Notes: generated by a model from the sequence alone, not told the origin. 64,000 nt of DNA from Pedobacter faecalis (GCF_030182585.1 NZ_JARXOW010000001.1:496001-560000), one strand, 5' to 3'. Positions 25,662 to 38,593 are shown, counted from the first letter of the stretch. Numbers and translations: made by a program.

Positions 25662-28600
25662 ATGAAACCAAGACAAACCGCCGTTGTGGCTATTGTAGCT
25701 GCAATACTCATCGCCGCAGGTGCCTATTTCTTCTTCAAAAAAGACAAACCCAAGGATTACGACCAGCGTTTTGCCCGCTATATTGAGGCTTACACTTCAG
25801 GTACGGTGTCCAAAAAAAGCTATATCCGGGTACGTCTGGCCAATCAGGTTAAGACCATGGCAAGCGTAGGTGTGGCAGATGATCGCGATTTGTTCAGCTT
25901 CTCTCCTTCTTTATCTGGAAAGACGTATTGGATTGACGCCCAGACCATAGAGTTTAGGCCGGACGAGGCTTTGGAGCCGGGAGAGACCTACGAAGCCAGC
26001 TTTGATCTGGGTAAGGTGACCGACACGGAAGAGGGGCTCGAGGAGTTTGAATTCGACTTCCGCGTGATCCGTCCGGGTTTAAGTTTTCGGCATAATGGCC
26101 TGGTTTCGCAAAGCAATACTTCTATGGACCTGATGAAGCTCTCTGGCGAGATCAACACTTCCGATGAGGAAGATGCTAAGGCCGTCGAGAAGACTTTATC
26201 GGCCGAGTTCCCTCAGCCCCTGCGCGTCAAATGGCAGCACTACCCGCAGGAACGGCGTTCGGTGTTCACGATAGACAGCCTGAAAAAGACCGCTTCGGCG
26301 CAGCAAATTGTTTTGAACTGGTCGGCCAGCCCCATAGAGGCTTCCATGAAAGGCAAAGCAACGCTTCGTCTGCCAGCCAAAGGAGCCTTCGAGGTTCTGG
26401 ATATCAGGGCGGTGCAGGACCGTGAAGACTATATCCTGGTGCAGTTTTCAGAGCCGGTTGGTGCGATGCAGGATTTGTCGGGATTGATTTCCCTGGCGAA
26501 TATAAACGACCTGAGGTATACCGTTGCCGGAAGCGAGGTAAAGGTGTATGCGCCGGTAAAGCTGGAAGGTACTTATGCGGTGAACGTAGGCACCGGTATT
26601 GAGAATATTCAGAACCGCAAGCTCAGCGTTGCAAAGACAGCCAACATTACTTTTGAGAACAAAAATCCTTCGGTAACCATAAGCGGCAGCGGTTCTATCC
26701 TGCCTAATTCGGGTAAACTGCTCCTGCCCTTTGATGCGATTAACCTGAGGGCGGTAGATGTCACGGTCATAAAAGTTTACGAAAACAACGTACCCCAGTT
26801 TTTCCAGTCGAACAACTACAAAGGCGACTATGGTTATGCCTCGGAACTGCGCCGCGTGGCCAAGCCTGTGGTACAGAAAACCATCAGGCTGGATGAGGAC
26901 CGGGCGCTTGATCTGCATAGGAAAAACCGTTTCACGCTGGATCTGGATAAGATCATGAAGGCGGAGCCCGGTGCCATTTACAGGGTGGTGATTGGATTTA
27001 AGCAGGCTTACAATGTGTATAACTGCGGTACGGATGCTGTATCAGAAGAGGAAGAGGATAGCTCGCGCGGCGGATGGTCGGAAAAAATAGATGAAGACGA
27101 TGATTTCTGGTCGCGCTACGGCAATTACTATCCGGCTAACTACCGCTGGGAGGACCGTGATAATCCGTGTACCCCATCCTTTTACACCAGCGAGCGCTGG
27201 GCAAGCCGGAATTTGATCGCCTCCAACATCGGGCTGATTGTGAAGCGGGGTAACGACAACAGCATGTTTGCGATGGCTACCGACTTACGCACCGCCGAAC
27301 CTATGGGTGGCGTAACGCTGGAGTTTCTGGACTATCAGCAGCAACTGATGCATACGGTGAAAACGGATGCTGAGGGTATGGCTAAGTTTGACCTGAAGCG
27401 AAAGCCTTACCTGCTGGTTGCAAAGAACGGCGACGAACGTGGTTACCTGAGAATAGACGATGGTACTTCCCTCCCCCTGAGCCGGTTTGACGTTGGTGGC
27501 GATGTGGTGCAACAGGGTTTGAAGGGCTTTATATATGGCGAGCGCGGCGTGTGGAGGCCGGGAGATTCGGTGTTCGTGACCTTCGTGCTGGAAGATAAAC
27601 TAAAAAAACTGCCTGGCGGTTACCCGGTAACTTTCGAACTCTACAATCCTAAAGGTCAGCTCATGAAGCGGCTGGTAAACGGCAAACCGCTGAATGGCTT
27701 TTATACCTTTAAAACGCTTACCGACCGCACTGCACCTACGGGCAACTGGCTGGCGAAGGTCAGGGCTGGCGGCGCTACATTTTCTAAGACCATCAAGATT
27801 GAAACGGTGATGCCCAACCGCCTGAAGATTTCTTTTGATAACGCTGTGCTTACGGCCAGGTGGCTGTTCGGCTCGCCAGCCAGTCATCTTAAAGCTAAGG
27901 TGGACGTAAACCTCAACGCGATGGAAACGAAGTTCAAGGGCTTTGAGCAGTATTCTTTTGATAATCCGGCTGTGAAGTTTGAATCGCAGTTGAAGACTAT
28001 TTTTGAAGGCACGCTTGATGAAAACGGTTCGGCCCGGGTAAACACCTCGCTGATTGGCAACCACGCGGCGCCGGGCATGTTGCGGGCCAATTATACGACG
28101 AAGGTATTTGAGGCGGGCGGCAACTTCAGCATTGATAATTTCAGTGTGCCGTATCACGTGTACCAGAACTATTATGGTATCCGGACCCCGGAGGGCGATC
28201 GATTAAGCGGCATGTTGTTCACGGGCAAGGATCATCCGGTAGATATTGTGATCGTGGATCGTAATGGTCGTTTGCTTGGTGGCAGTAAGTCGGTAACCGT
28301 AGAACTTTACAAGCTGGAATGGCGCTGGTGGTGGGAACAGGATGATGAATATGCCTTCGCTAATTTCACTCAGAATTCTTTTAATAAGCTGATTAAAAAA
28401 GAAAATATTACGCTGCAGAACGGAAAAGGCAGGTGGACGCTCCGCATTGATGAACCGGAATGGGGCCGGTACCTGATCCTCGTGCGCGATGCGCTGGGCG
28501 GACACGTAGCTGGCAAGACAGTATACGTCGACTGGCCAGGCTGGGCGCAGCGCGAGCAGGCGAATAATCCGACGGAAGCATCGATGCTGTCCTTTACGGC

Positions 28601-31184
28601 CAATAAGCAGAAATTCTCCGTAGGCGAAGAAGTGGTACTTACCATACCTTCGGGTAAAGGTGGCCGGGCGCTGATCTCCATTGAGAATGGCAGCAGGGTG
28701 CTGCGTACGTTCTGGACTGAAACAACACCCGGACAAACGCAGTTCCGGTTTAAGGCAGAGAAGGATATGGCGCCAAACGTTTTTGCGAACGTGACCTTGC
28801 TGCAACCGCATGCGCAGACGGTGAATGATTTGCCTATCCGCATGTACGGTGCTATTCCCCTGCTGGTTGAGGATCCTCAAACGATACTGAAACCCCTGTT
28901 AAATATACCCGCGAGCATCCGGCCGGAAACGGTCACGGAACTTACGGTGGCTGAACAGCAGGGTAAGGCGATGACGTATACCATTGCGCTTGTTGACGAA
29001 GGGCTGCTAGACCTGACGCGCTTTAAAACCCCCGATCTGCACGGCGCTTTTTATGCCCGTGAGGGACTTGGGGTGAAGAGCTGGGATTTATTTGACCATG
29101 TGCTCGGCGCCTGGGGCGGCAACCTGGAACGGATCCTGAGCATCGGCGGCGACGGCACCATAAACCGCAACCTTAACCCGGCAAAAGCCAACCGCTTTGT
29201 GCCCGTGGTGAAATACATGGGGCCGTTTGCGCTAGGCAAGGGTGAACGTAAAACGCACCGCTTCCGCCTGCCGCAGTACATTGGCTCAGTGCGCGCAATG
29301 ATAGTCGCCGGACAGGATGGTGCCTATGGCTTCACGGAAAAGACAGTGCAGGTTAAGAAACCGCTGATGCTGCTGGCTACACTGCCCCGGGTGATCGGTA
29401 CGGGTGAAACCTTTACCCTTCCGGTAACGGTGTTTGCTACAGAATCGCGCCTGAAGAAGGTATCTGTACAGGTACAGGCGAGCAGTCTGCGCCTGACCAC
29501 CGGATCCAGTCAATCGCTAAATTTTGCAAAGCCCGGAGAGCAGATGGCTTATTTTGAGTTGAAAGCTCCGGAAAGTACCGGCATAGCAAAAGTGCGTGTT
29601 ACCGCACAGAGCGGAGCAGAAAAGGCGGTCTACGACGTCGAACTGGATGTTCGGAACCCCAACCCTTATATCACCAATGTGATCTCTGCTGCTATAGAGC
29701 CCGGCAGTTCATGGTCGCAAGCCTACCAACCAATCGGCATGGCGGGAAGCAACACCGGCGTGCTGGAAGTTTCATCGCTGCCTCCTATTGATTTAAAAAA
29801 GCGACTTGGCTACCTGATGCAGTATCCGCACGGATGTGTAGAGCAGGTTACCTCATCGGTATTTCCGCAGTTGTATTTGTCGGCCCTGACCCGCATGACC
29901 GAGCAGCAAAAAGCCAATACCGAGCGAAATATTAAGGCAGGCATTGCGCGACTGCGCGGATTTCAGTCGCCCGACGGCGGCCTTGCTTACTGGCCTGGCG
30001 CTTCCTCATCCGACGAATGGGGCAGCGCTTACGCCGCACATTTCTTACTGGAAGCCCAGAAGGCGGGTTACAGCTTGCCGGTAGGCATGGCCGATGAGTT
30101 GTTCCGTTACTTAAGGAGCAAATCCTCGGCCTGGGTACCGGATAGCGAGAACTTTTATGGCGGCGACCTCTCGCAAGCCTACCGACTCTACGTACTGGCG
30201 CTCGGTCGGCGTGCCGACATAGGTGCCATGAACCGTTTGCGAGGCTTTGAGTATTTGTCGGCCCCAGCCAAGTGGCGCCTCGCTGCTGCGTACCAGCTTG
30301 CCGGACAACAACAAGCCGCCGCTGCGCTGATCAAAGGCTTGCCACTTACGGCTGAACCCTATAAGCAACCCGGGGGTACGTATGGCTCTGAACTGCGCGA
30401 TCAGGCGATGATCCTGGAGACCCTGACATTGCTCGGGCGCAAACAGGCCGCTGCCTCTGCCCTGCAGTCGGTAGCCGCCAAACTTGGTCAGGAAACATGG
30501 TACAGCACGCAAACTACGGCATATAGCCTGCTTGCAATCGCTAAATTCTGCGGAGCAAACAGTGCCTCAGCCAGTCTCAATTATACTTACACAATTGATG
30601 GTAAAAAAGGCAAGGCTAATCTCCCCGAGTATTTTTCGAGTACACCGCTGTCGTACAAAGGCGGCGTGTCGCTCGTGAATACGGGCAATCGCGTATTGTT
30701 TGCGCGGCTGATTCTGAGCGGTCAGCCCGCACCCGGTCAGCATAACTTCGCCGCCCTGAACCCCGATGTACTCGATATGAAGGTGGCGTATAAACTGCTG
30801 AACGGGAAAACGCTAGATCCTTCTGTGTTGAAACAGGGTACCGATTTTTATGCGGAGGTGACCGTCAGAAATCCGGGTAAGCGGGGCGATTACGAGCAAC
30901 TGGCTTTAACGCAGATATTCCCTTCGGGATGGGAAATCGTTAACACAAGAATAAACGATAACGAAAATATCCTCGCATCATCGCCATCCGCATACCGCGA
31001 TATCCGGGACGACCGGGTGTTTACTTATTTCAATTTACGTGAAAACCAGAGCGTAGTATATAAAGTGCTGCTTAACGCCTCCTATCTGGGACGCTACTAT
31101 TTGTCGGCCCAGCACTGCGAGGCGATGTACGATCAAACTATCAGTGCGACACATGCTGGAAAATGGGTTCAGGTAGTAAAATAG
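25662..31184 (+). CDS. Bacterial alpha-2-macroglobulin, membrane-anchored
   Basis: Very large (1840 residues) periplasmic protease trap of the YfhM type. It is anchored by one N-terminal helix (about residues 7-27) instead of the usual lipoprotein cysteine. It then has macroglobulin domains, a tyrosine/tryptophan-rich loop near 470-500, an MG1/bait region, and the thioester motif G-C-V-E-Q with Cys at residue 1392, followed by the alpha/alpha toroid (R-L-R-G-F-Q-S-P-D-G-G-L-A-Y-W). The thioester is intact, so covalent capture of proteases is possible. It overlaps pbpC by 22 bases, the classic A2M-PBP1C pairing in cell-wall defence and repair. Confidence 0.95.
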   Translation: MKPRQTAVVAIVAAILIAAGAYFFFKKDKPKDYDQRFARYIEAYTSGTVSKKSYIRVRLANQVKTMASVGVADDRDLFSFSPSLSGKTYWIDAQTIEFRPDEALEPGETYEASFDLGKVTDTEEGLEEFEFDFRVIRPGLSFRHNGLVSQSNTSMDLMKLSGEINTSDEEDAKAVEKTLSAEFPQPLRVKWQHYPQERRSVFTIDSLKKTASAQQIVLNWSASPIEASMKGKATLRLPAKGAFEVLDIRAVQDREDYILVQFSEPVGAMQDLSGLISLANINDLRYTVAGSEVKVYAPVKLEGTYAVNVGTGIENIQNRKLSVAKTANITFENKNPSVTISGSGSILPNSGKLLLPFDAINLRAVDVTVIKVYENNVPQFFQSNNYKGDYGYASELRRVAKPVVQKTIRLDEDRALDLHRKNRFTLDLDKIMKAEPGAIYRVVIGFKQAYNVYNCGTDAVSEEEEDSSRGGWSEKIDEDDDFWSRYGNYYPANYRWEDRDNPCTPSFYTSERWASRNLIASNIGLIVKRGNDNSMFAMATDLRTAEPMGGVTLEFLDYQQQLMHTVKTDAEGMAKFDLKRKPYLLVAKNGDERGYLRIDDGTSLPLSRFDVGGDVVQQGLKGFIYGERGVWRPGDSVFVTFVLEDKLKKLPGGYPVTFELYNPKGQLMKRLVNGKPLNGFYTFKTLTDRTAPTGNWLAKVRAGGATFSKTIKIETVMPNRLKISFDNAVLTARWLFGSPASHLKAKVDVNLNAMETKFKGFEQYSFDNPAVKFESQLKTIFEGTLDENGSARVNTSLIGNHAAPGMLRANYTTKVFEAGGNFSIDNFSVPYHVYQNYYGIRTPEGDRLSGMLFTGKDHPVDIVIVDRNGRLLGGSKSVTVELYKLEWRWWWEQDDEYAFANFTQNSFNKLIKKENITLQNGKGRWTLRIDEPEWGRYLILVRDALGGHVAGKTVYVDWPGWAQREQANNPTEASMLSFTANKQKFSVGEEVVLTIPSGKGGRALISIENGSRVLRTFWTETTPGQTQFRFKAEKDMAPNVFANVTLLQPHAQTVNDLPIRMYGAIPLLVEDPQTILKPLLNIPASIRPETVTELTVAEQQGKAMTYTIALVDEGLLDLTRFKTPDLHGAFYAREGLGVKSWDLFDHVLGAWGGNLERILSIGGDGTINRNLNPAKANRFVPVVKYMGPFALGKGERKTHRFRLPQYIGSVRAMIVAGQDGAYGFTEKTVQVKKPLMLLATLPRVIGTGETFTLPVTVFATESRLKKVSVQVQASSLRLTTGSSQSLNFAKPGEQMAYFELKAPESTGIAKVRVTAQSGAEKAVYDVELDVRNPNPYITNVISAAIEPGSSWSQAYQPIGMAGSNTGVLEVSSLPPIDLKKRLGYLMQYPHGCVEQVTSSVFPQLYLSALTRMTEQQKANTERNIKAGIARLRGFQSPDGGLAYWPGASSSDEWGSAYAAHFLLEAQKAGYSLPVGMADELFRYLRSKSSAWVPDSENFYGGDLSQAYRLYVLALGRRADIGAMNRLRGFEYLSAPAKWRLAAAYQLAGQQQAAAALIKGLPLTAEPYKQPGGTYGSELRDQAMILETLTLLGRKQAAASALQSVAAKLGQETWYSTQTTAYSLLAIAKFCGANSASASLNYTYTIDGKKGKANLPEYFSSTPLSYKGGVSLVNTGNRVLFARLILSGQPAPGQHNFAALNPDVLDMKVAYKLLNGKTLDPSVLKQGTDFYAEVTVRNPGKRGDYEQLALTQIFPSGWEIVNTRINDNENILASSPSAYRDIRDDRVFTYFNLRENQSVVYKVLLNASYLGRYYLSAQHCEAMYDQTISATHAGKWVQVVK

Positions 31185-33574
31185 CCTACTGGACAAGCGA
31201 GGCCTTATGCGTGGTGCTGTTTCTTTGGTTCTGGTTCGCTTTACCCAAGCAGCTGTTTACCTCGCCAACCTCCTACGTGGTAGAGGCCGGGCGCGGTGAA
31301 TTGTTGAGTGCATCGATAGCAGCCGACGGGCAGTGGCGTTTTCCGGCGTCTGAACGGGAGGTTCCAGAGAAATATGTGCGCTGTCTGCTTGCCTTTGAAG
31401 ACAAAAGGTTTTTCAGTCACCCCGGTGTAGACATGCTAGCCATGGGCAGGGCCGTACGCCAGAACATTAAGGCTCGCGCCGTAGTTAGCGGCGGCAGTAC
31501 CATTACCATGCAAGTGATCCGCTTGTCGCGGCGACAAAGCAGAACAATGCGACAGAAACTTACAGAGATGATCCTCGCGCTGCGGTTGGAGCTGCGGCAT
31601 AGCAAAGCCGATATTCTGAAGCTTTACGCGGCGAACGCCCCCTTTGGCAGCAATGTGGTGGGCTTGGATGCTGCGGCATGGCGCTATTACGGTCGCCCCG
31701 CAGAACGCCTGTCCTGGGGTGAAATGGCCACCCTGGCGGTGCTGCCGAACAGTCCGTCGCTGGTCCGGCCGGGCCGCAATGCCGGCCTGCTGGTCAGAAA
31801 GCGAAACGGGCTGCTCGACAAACTTGTAGAGAGCGGGGTGGTCGACAAGGCTACAGCCGATCTTTCAAAGCTTGAACCTATTCCCGGCGCGCCTAAAGCT
31901 TTGCCCCAGCATGCTCCTCACCTGCTTAACCGCTTTAAACGGGAGTATGCATCGCTGAGTAAGGAAGGCGTAGGTACAACGAGGATCACGACGACGGTCG
32001 ACTACGATTTGCAGCTTAAGCTTAACGACCTGCTGAAGCGCTATCAGAACAGGTACCGCTCGAACGGCATCAATAACATTGCAGCGCTTGTGCTTAATGT
32101 GAAACAAGGTTCTGTTGCCGCCTATGTGGGCAATATTTTTAAACCGGAGGACAAAGAGCTGGAAAGTCATGTCGATATGATTTCCGCGGCAAGAAGTCCC
32201 GGTAGCACCTTAAAGCCCCTGCTGTATGCCTGCATGCTGAGCGATGGTTTTATATTGCCTAAGACGCTGATCCCGGATATTCCGACCCAGATCAGCGGCT
32301 ATTCGCCTCAAAACTACGACCTGGGTTATGATGGTGCGATTCCCGCCGATCAGGCTTTGAGTCGCTCGCTTAACATACCGGCTGTAAAAATGCTGCAAAC
32401 TTACCGGTACCAGCGGTTTTACGACAAGCTAAAACAGTTTGGGCTCTCGACACTTAACCGACCGCCCGATCATTATGGCTTGTCGCTCATACTTGGCGGC
32501 AGTGAGGTAACGCTATGGGATTTGTCGGCCGCCTACTTAGGTATGGCGCGGACTTTAAATCATTTCAACGACCATAAAGGCCGCTATAATCCGCATGATT
32601 ACGACGCACCGGTGTACCTGAAGAAGGCAGGCGATAAAGTCTTTGCGCGCGACAAGCGCTTAAAAGATGAGGAAACTTCGCTAAGTTCGGTAACCGATTT
32701 TGGTTCGATCTGGAATACCTTTAACGCCATGGAGGAAGTAATGCGTCCTGGCGAGGAAGGACTTTGGGAGCAGTTCTCTTCTTCACGGCGCCTGGCCTGG
32801 AAGACCGGTACGAGCTTCGGTTTTCGCGATGCCTGGGCTATAGGACTAACGCCAGATCACCTGGTTTGCATCTGGGTGGGCAATGCCGATGGTGAAGGTC
32901 GCCCCGGGCTAACGGGAATTGATGTGGCCGCCCCCGTCCTGTTTGATGTATTCAGGCAGTTGCCCGCGGGCCCCTGGTTTAAGATGCCTAAGCACATGAT
33001 GAAGACGTATACGGCATGTAAGCAAAGCGGCTACAAGGCAGGCGAATATTGTACCGACCGGATGCAGATGCATGGTTCACCTGCAGGTGAAAAGACAGGG
33101 CTTTGTCCGTACCATAAGCTGGTTCACCTCGACAGGACTGGTCGCCACCGCGTGACCGATGCCTGCGAGCAGCCGGGGATAATGTTGCGCCGCCCCTGGT
33201 TTATACTGCCCCCAGCTATGGCGTATTACTATAAGAGCAAACATAGCGATTATACTGAACCTCCTGCGCTGATGCCCGGCTGCGAAGACGAGAGCAGCCA
33301 GCAAATGATGGAGATGATCTACCCTAAAAACAATGCTATGGTTTATATTCCCGTGGAGCTGGATGGCAGTCCCGGTAAACTCGTACTTGATGCCACCCAC
33401 CGCTACACCAGTGCCGAGATTCATTGGCATATTGATGAGGAATACGTCGGGACGACACAACATCGCCACCAGCTTGCCCTGCAGCCCAAGCCCGGGAGGC
33501 ATACGCTTACCTTGGTAGACAACAACGGTCTGCGTCTGGTACAGATTTTTACTGTACTGAACAAAGCATTATGA
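31163..33574 (+). CDS. pbpC: Penicillin-binding protein 1C
   Basis: Bifunctional peptidoglycan synthase (803 residues): N-terminal membrane helix (about 10-30), GT51 transglycosylase domain with E-D-K-R-F-F-S-H-P-G-V-D near residue 80, then the transpeptidase domain with S-x-x-K at S348-T-L-K, S-L-N near 397 and K-T-G-T-S at K547, and a C-terminal BiPBP_C domain from about residue 700. All catalytic motifs are present. It starts inside the last codons of the macroglobulin gene, and its stop overlaps the ATG of a 29-codon frame. Together with the macroglobulin it probably rebuilds wall at breaches. Confidence 0.95.
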   Translation: MGSGSKIAYWTSEALCVVLFLWFWFALPKQLFTSPTSYVVEAGRGELLSASIAADGQWRFPASEREVPEKYVRCLLAFEDKRFFSHPGVDMLAMGRAVRQNIKARAVVSGGSTITMQVIRLSRRQSRTMRQKLTEMILALRLELRHSKADILKLYAANAPFGSNVVGLDAAAWRYYGRPAERLSWGEMATLAVLPNSPSLVRPGRNAGLLVRKRNGLLDKLVESGVVDKATADLSKLEPIPGAPKALPQHAPHLLNRFKREYASLSKEGVGTTRITTTVDYDLQLKLNDLLKRYQNRYRSNGINNIAALVLNVKQGSVAAYVGNIFKPEDKELESHVDMISAARSPGSTLKPLLYACMLSDGFILPKTLIPDIPTQISGYSPQNYDLGYDGAIPADQALSRSLNIPAVKMLQTYRYQRFYDKLKQFGLSTLNRPPDHYGLSLILGGSEVTLWDLSAAYLGMARTLNHFNDHKGRYNPHDYDAPVYLKKAGDKVFARDKRLKDEETSLSSVTDFGSIWNTFNAMEEVMRPGEEGLWEQFSSSRRLAWKTGTSFGFRDAWAIGLTPDHLVCIWVGNADGEGRPGLTGIDVAAPVLFDVFRQLPAGPWFKMPKHMMKTYTACKQSGYKAGEYCTDRMQMHGSPAGEKTGLCPYHKLVHLDRTGRHRVTDACEQPGIMLRRPWFILPPAMAYYYKSKHSDYTEPPALMPGCEDESSQQMMEMIYPKNNAMVYIPVELDGSPGKLVLDATHRYTSAEIHWHIDEEYVGTTQHRHQLALQPKPGRHTLTLVDNNGLRLVQIFTVLNKAL

Positions 33575-33660
33575 GTGTATTGAAAAGAGGTCTGACCCTC
33601 CTAGCTGCGTGGCTTAACCTTGGATGCTCGGCATACCAATACGCTACGCTAGGCTTGTAG
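33571..33660 (+). CDS. Possible 29-residue lipopeptide coupled to pbpC
   Basis: Short frame that begins with an ATGA overlap at the pbpC stop. It encodes a basic start (M-S-V-L-K-R), a hydrophobic run (G-L-T-L-L-A-A-W-L-N-L) and G-C, then only ten more residues to the stop. The pattern is that of a lipoprotein signal peptide, though N at -3 makes the lipobox imperfect. Size and layout recall colicin-release lysis peptides. It may be chance; no family was recognised. Confidence 0.3.
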   Translation: MSVLKRGLTLLAAWLNLGCSAYQYATLGL

Positions 33661-33800
33661 TGCGCATTTTTCGCAGTGAAGCTATGGATTGTCATATTAA
33701 TGTCTTTATTAACTAAGAATCAAACTTTGGCATATCTGTTGCCGTTATAGTGATAGTTTGTTTGGTTTAGGTTGATCTGTGGTGGGTCAACCATCTATTA

Positions 33801-33841
33801 AAACAGGGATGCATCGCCAGATGTTTCCCTGTTTCCTTTTT
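33801..33841 (+). terminator. Terminator after the A2M-pbpC operon
   Basis: Nine-pair stem AAACAGGGA/TCCCTGTTT with an inner CATC/GATG helix and loop GCCA, followed by TCCTTTTT. Far (about 225 bases) from the pbpC stop. Confidence 0.8.
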
Positions 33842-33964
33842 AGGGTCAGGTGATCTGCTAAACCGGCAACTATTTCCCGTTTCCTTCATTTGCAGCCGTA
33901 AATATAAGTAAATTGTAATTTTTGTTTTAAAAAACAATATATTGATAGTTGATAAACTTTTAGT

Positions 33965-33995
33965 TTTGTTTTGTCTGATTATGATCTTAGATTTG
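33965..33995 (+). promoter_or_regulatory. Complete Bacteroidetes promoter of the spt operon
   Basis: TTTG (33965-33968), a 19-base spacer, then TAGATTTG (33988-33995): both the -33 and -7 consensus elements at the classic spacing. It predicts a leader of about 115 bases before spt. It is the best promoter in the window. Confidence 0.7.
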
Positions 33996-34111
33996 GGAAG
34001 TTTTTTTATTGGCATAAATGTTGACTTTTAACTTAATATTAAGCTAGCGTAATCAATGATGTCATATGAAAACTACTACCAAACATAACTCAGCTCTATT
34101 AAAAGATATAG

Positions 34112-36434
<2,323 letters not shown>

Positions 36435-36438
<4 letters not shown>

Positions 36439-37424
36439 GCAAAAAGGTGCTGATCACCGGTGCCACGGGCTTTGTTGGCTATCATCTGATTGCCCAGGCG
36501 CTGCAAGCCGGACTTGAAGTGGTAGCGGCAGTGCGACCGGGCACTTCCAGAGCGCACCTGAAAGCATTCGATATCAGTTATGTCGAGCTCAACTACGCAT
36601 CGGTAGCCGACCTGCGGGATACGCTTGAGAAGTATCAGTTCCATTATATTATTCATGCGGCAGGAATCACCAAGGCAAAAACGCGGGAGCAGTATGAACG
36701 GGTAAACGCGGAATTTACGAGAAACCTTGCCACGGCTGCCACTGAAGCTAAGATTCCTCTGGAAAAGTTCGTGTTTGTGAGCAGTTTAGCCGCACTGGGC
36801 CCGCTCGCCGACTTATCTGCCTGCATAAGCGACGAGATGACGGGACAGCCGGTAACCCAGTATGGTGCGAGCAAGCTGAAGGCGGAGCAATACCTTTCCG
36901 AATTGCCGGAGCTTCCGCTTATTGTGATCAGGCCCACGGCAGTGTACGGGCCTCGTGAAAAAGATATTTTCATTCTGTTTAAAAGCATAAAACAGGGCAT
37001 TGAACCTTATATAGGTTCCTTTCAGCAACAGCTTAGTTTTATTTACGTGACCGATCTGGCGGAGATTATTATAAAATCGCTTTTCGCTGAAGTGCGCGGA
37101 CGTACGTATAATATTTCGGATGGTCAATTCTATGACCGCTATACGCTGGGCCGCTTGATCCGAAAATCACTTGGAAAGCGCACGCTCAGGTTTCATCTTC
37201 CGGTCTCAATTGTTGGTGCACTGGCTCGAATCATGGATTTCCTTTACCGGAACCGCAAGGATACTCCTGCCCTGAACAAAGAAAAGATGGCAGAGCTAAC
37301 GGCGGTAAACTGGTACTGCGATATCAGTCGCGCTAAAGCCGATCTTAACTTCCAACCCAGGTATAATCTGGAAAAAGGAATAGCCGAAACCGTAGCATGG
37401 TATCGGGAAAATCACTGGTTGTAA
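36435..37424 (+). CDS. NAD(P)-dependent SDR-type reductase, candidate ceramide reductase
   Basis: Extended short-chain dehydrogenase/epimerase family protein of 329 residues. The Rossmann motif G-A-T-G-F-V-G lies at residues 9-15, the catalytic Y-x-x-x-K is Y-G-A-S-K near 143, and S-S-L-A-A-L-G supplies the catalytic Ser region. Members are often labelled NAD-dependent epimerase. Its ATGA overlap with the acyltransferase gene and co-transcription with spt suggest it reduces the 3-keto group of a sphingoid or ceramide, as shown for the equivalent Caulobacter gene. Sugar-epimerase activity is the alternative. Confidence 0.75.
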
Positions 37425-37545
37425 GCGCAATCGTTTTCGTATTTTTTCTGTAGTAAATATCGGTTTATGAGCATATTATGCGCTAAGACAACTATATTTA
37501 ACTAAATGTTCGTCCCATGTTTCGGGGCCTAAGTAACCAAATACG

Positions 37546-38577
37546 ATGAAAATAAACCTGCTTATTGTTTTATGCTGCTGTGCGGTTTCAGCAACTGCCC
37601 GGCAAGTCAAAGTGGAATTTGTTCCGGACACGGAGCAGAAATCGGTGAAGGTTTTGGTCGACAATAAGCACTTTACGTCTTTCATCTATCCGGATAACCT
37701 GGAGAAGCCGGTATTGTATCCGATTTATACCGCTGGGGGACTGGTTGTTACCCGTGGTTTTCCGTTGAAGAGCCGCGATGGTGAACGGACCGACCATCCG
37801 CATCATGTTGGCCTGTGGCTTAACTATGAAAGTGTGAATGGTCTGGATTTCTGGAACAACTCTTATAACATTCCGGCGGCAAACAAAGTACGCTACGGCT
37901 GGGTAAGAAACACTAAAGTGGAAAAGCTTACCGGCGGTAAAAATGAAGGGCGATTAAGTTATACCTCAAATTGGGAGAATCAGGCAGGAAAGGTGTTGCT
38001 TAAAGAGCAGACGACCTTTGTGTTTTCGGGCCGGGGGCACAGCCGGAGTATAGACCGTATTACCACGCTTATCGCACAGCAGGATACCGTATTTTTTAAA
38101 GATGTTAAGGACGGTATGATTGGGCTAAGGGTAACTAAGGAGCTGGAAATGCCGTCGGACAAGGTTGAAGAGTTTACCGACAGTCAGGGTAACATTACCA
38201 GGGTGCCTGCCTCAAACAATGGTGCCAATGGGAATTATCTCAGCAGTGCAGGAAAACAGGGAAATGATGTATGGGGCAGCCGGGGCAACTGGTGTATGCT
38301 GTATGCGAAGAAAGAAGGTATGCCTGTTGCGGTTTCCATTATTGATCACCCGAAAAACCCGGGCTACCCAACCTACTGGCATGCCCGCGACTACGGCTTG
38401 TTTGCGGCAAACCCATTGGGACAAAGTATTTTTTCGAACGGTAAGGAACGGCTTAACATGAAACTCGCGCCCGGCCAGTCGGTAACGTTCAAATATCGCG
38501 TGCAGATTGATGAAAAGATACATCCCGATGCAAAGGCATTGAATGCCGCGGCAGACGATTTTGCAAAAACCTATTAA
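37546..38577 (+). CDS. DUF6807 (PmoA-like) secreted protein
   Basis: 343-residue protein with a signal peptide (MKINLLIVLCCCAVSATA). It resembles the DUF6807/PmoA-family proteins that sit beside Gfo/Idh and DUF1080 genes in Bacteroidetes; their reaction is unknown. Conserved segments are H-F-T-S-F-I-Y-P near residue 43 and D-H-P-H-H-V-G-L-W near 84, with two adjacent His that could bind metal or be catalytic, and W-C-M-L-Y near 248. It leads a three-gene unit with the double DUF1080 protein (16 bases) and the oxidoreductase (12 bases). No promoter element was found upstream. Confidence 0.75.
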   Translation: MKINLLIVLCCCAVSATARQVKVEFVPDTEQKSVKVLVDNKHFTSFIYPDNLEKPVLYPIYTAGGLVVTRGFPLKSRDGERTDHPHHVGLWLNYESVNGLDFWNNSYNIPAANKVRYGWVRNTKVEKLTGGKNEGRLSYTSNWENQAGKVLLKEQTTFVFSGRGHSRSIDRITTLIAQQDTVFFKDVKDGMIGLRVTKELEMPSDKVEEFTDSQGNITRVPASNNGANGNYLSSAGKQGNDVWGSRGNWCMLYAKKEGMPVAVSIIDHPKNPGYPTYWHARDYGLFAANPLGQSIFSNGKERLNMKLAPGQSVTFKYRVQIDEKIHPDAKALNAAADDFAKTY

Positions 38578-38593
38578 TTAATATATAACACGA

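Noticed and set aside
33767..34015. 82-codon minus-strand frame between pbpC and spt.
   Set aside because: AT-rich, low-complexity composition, spans a terminator and overlaps the spt promoter region.
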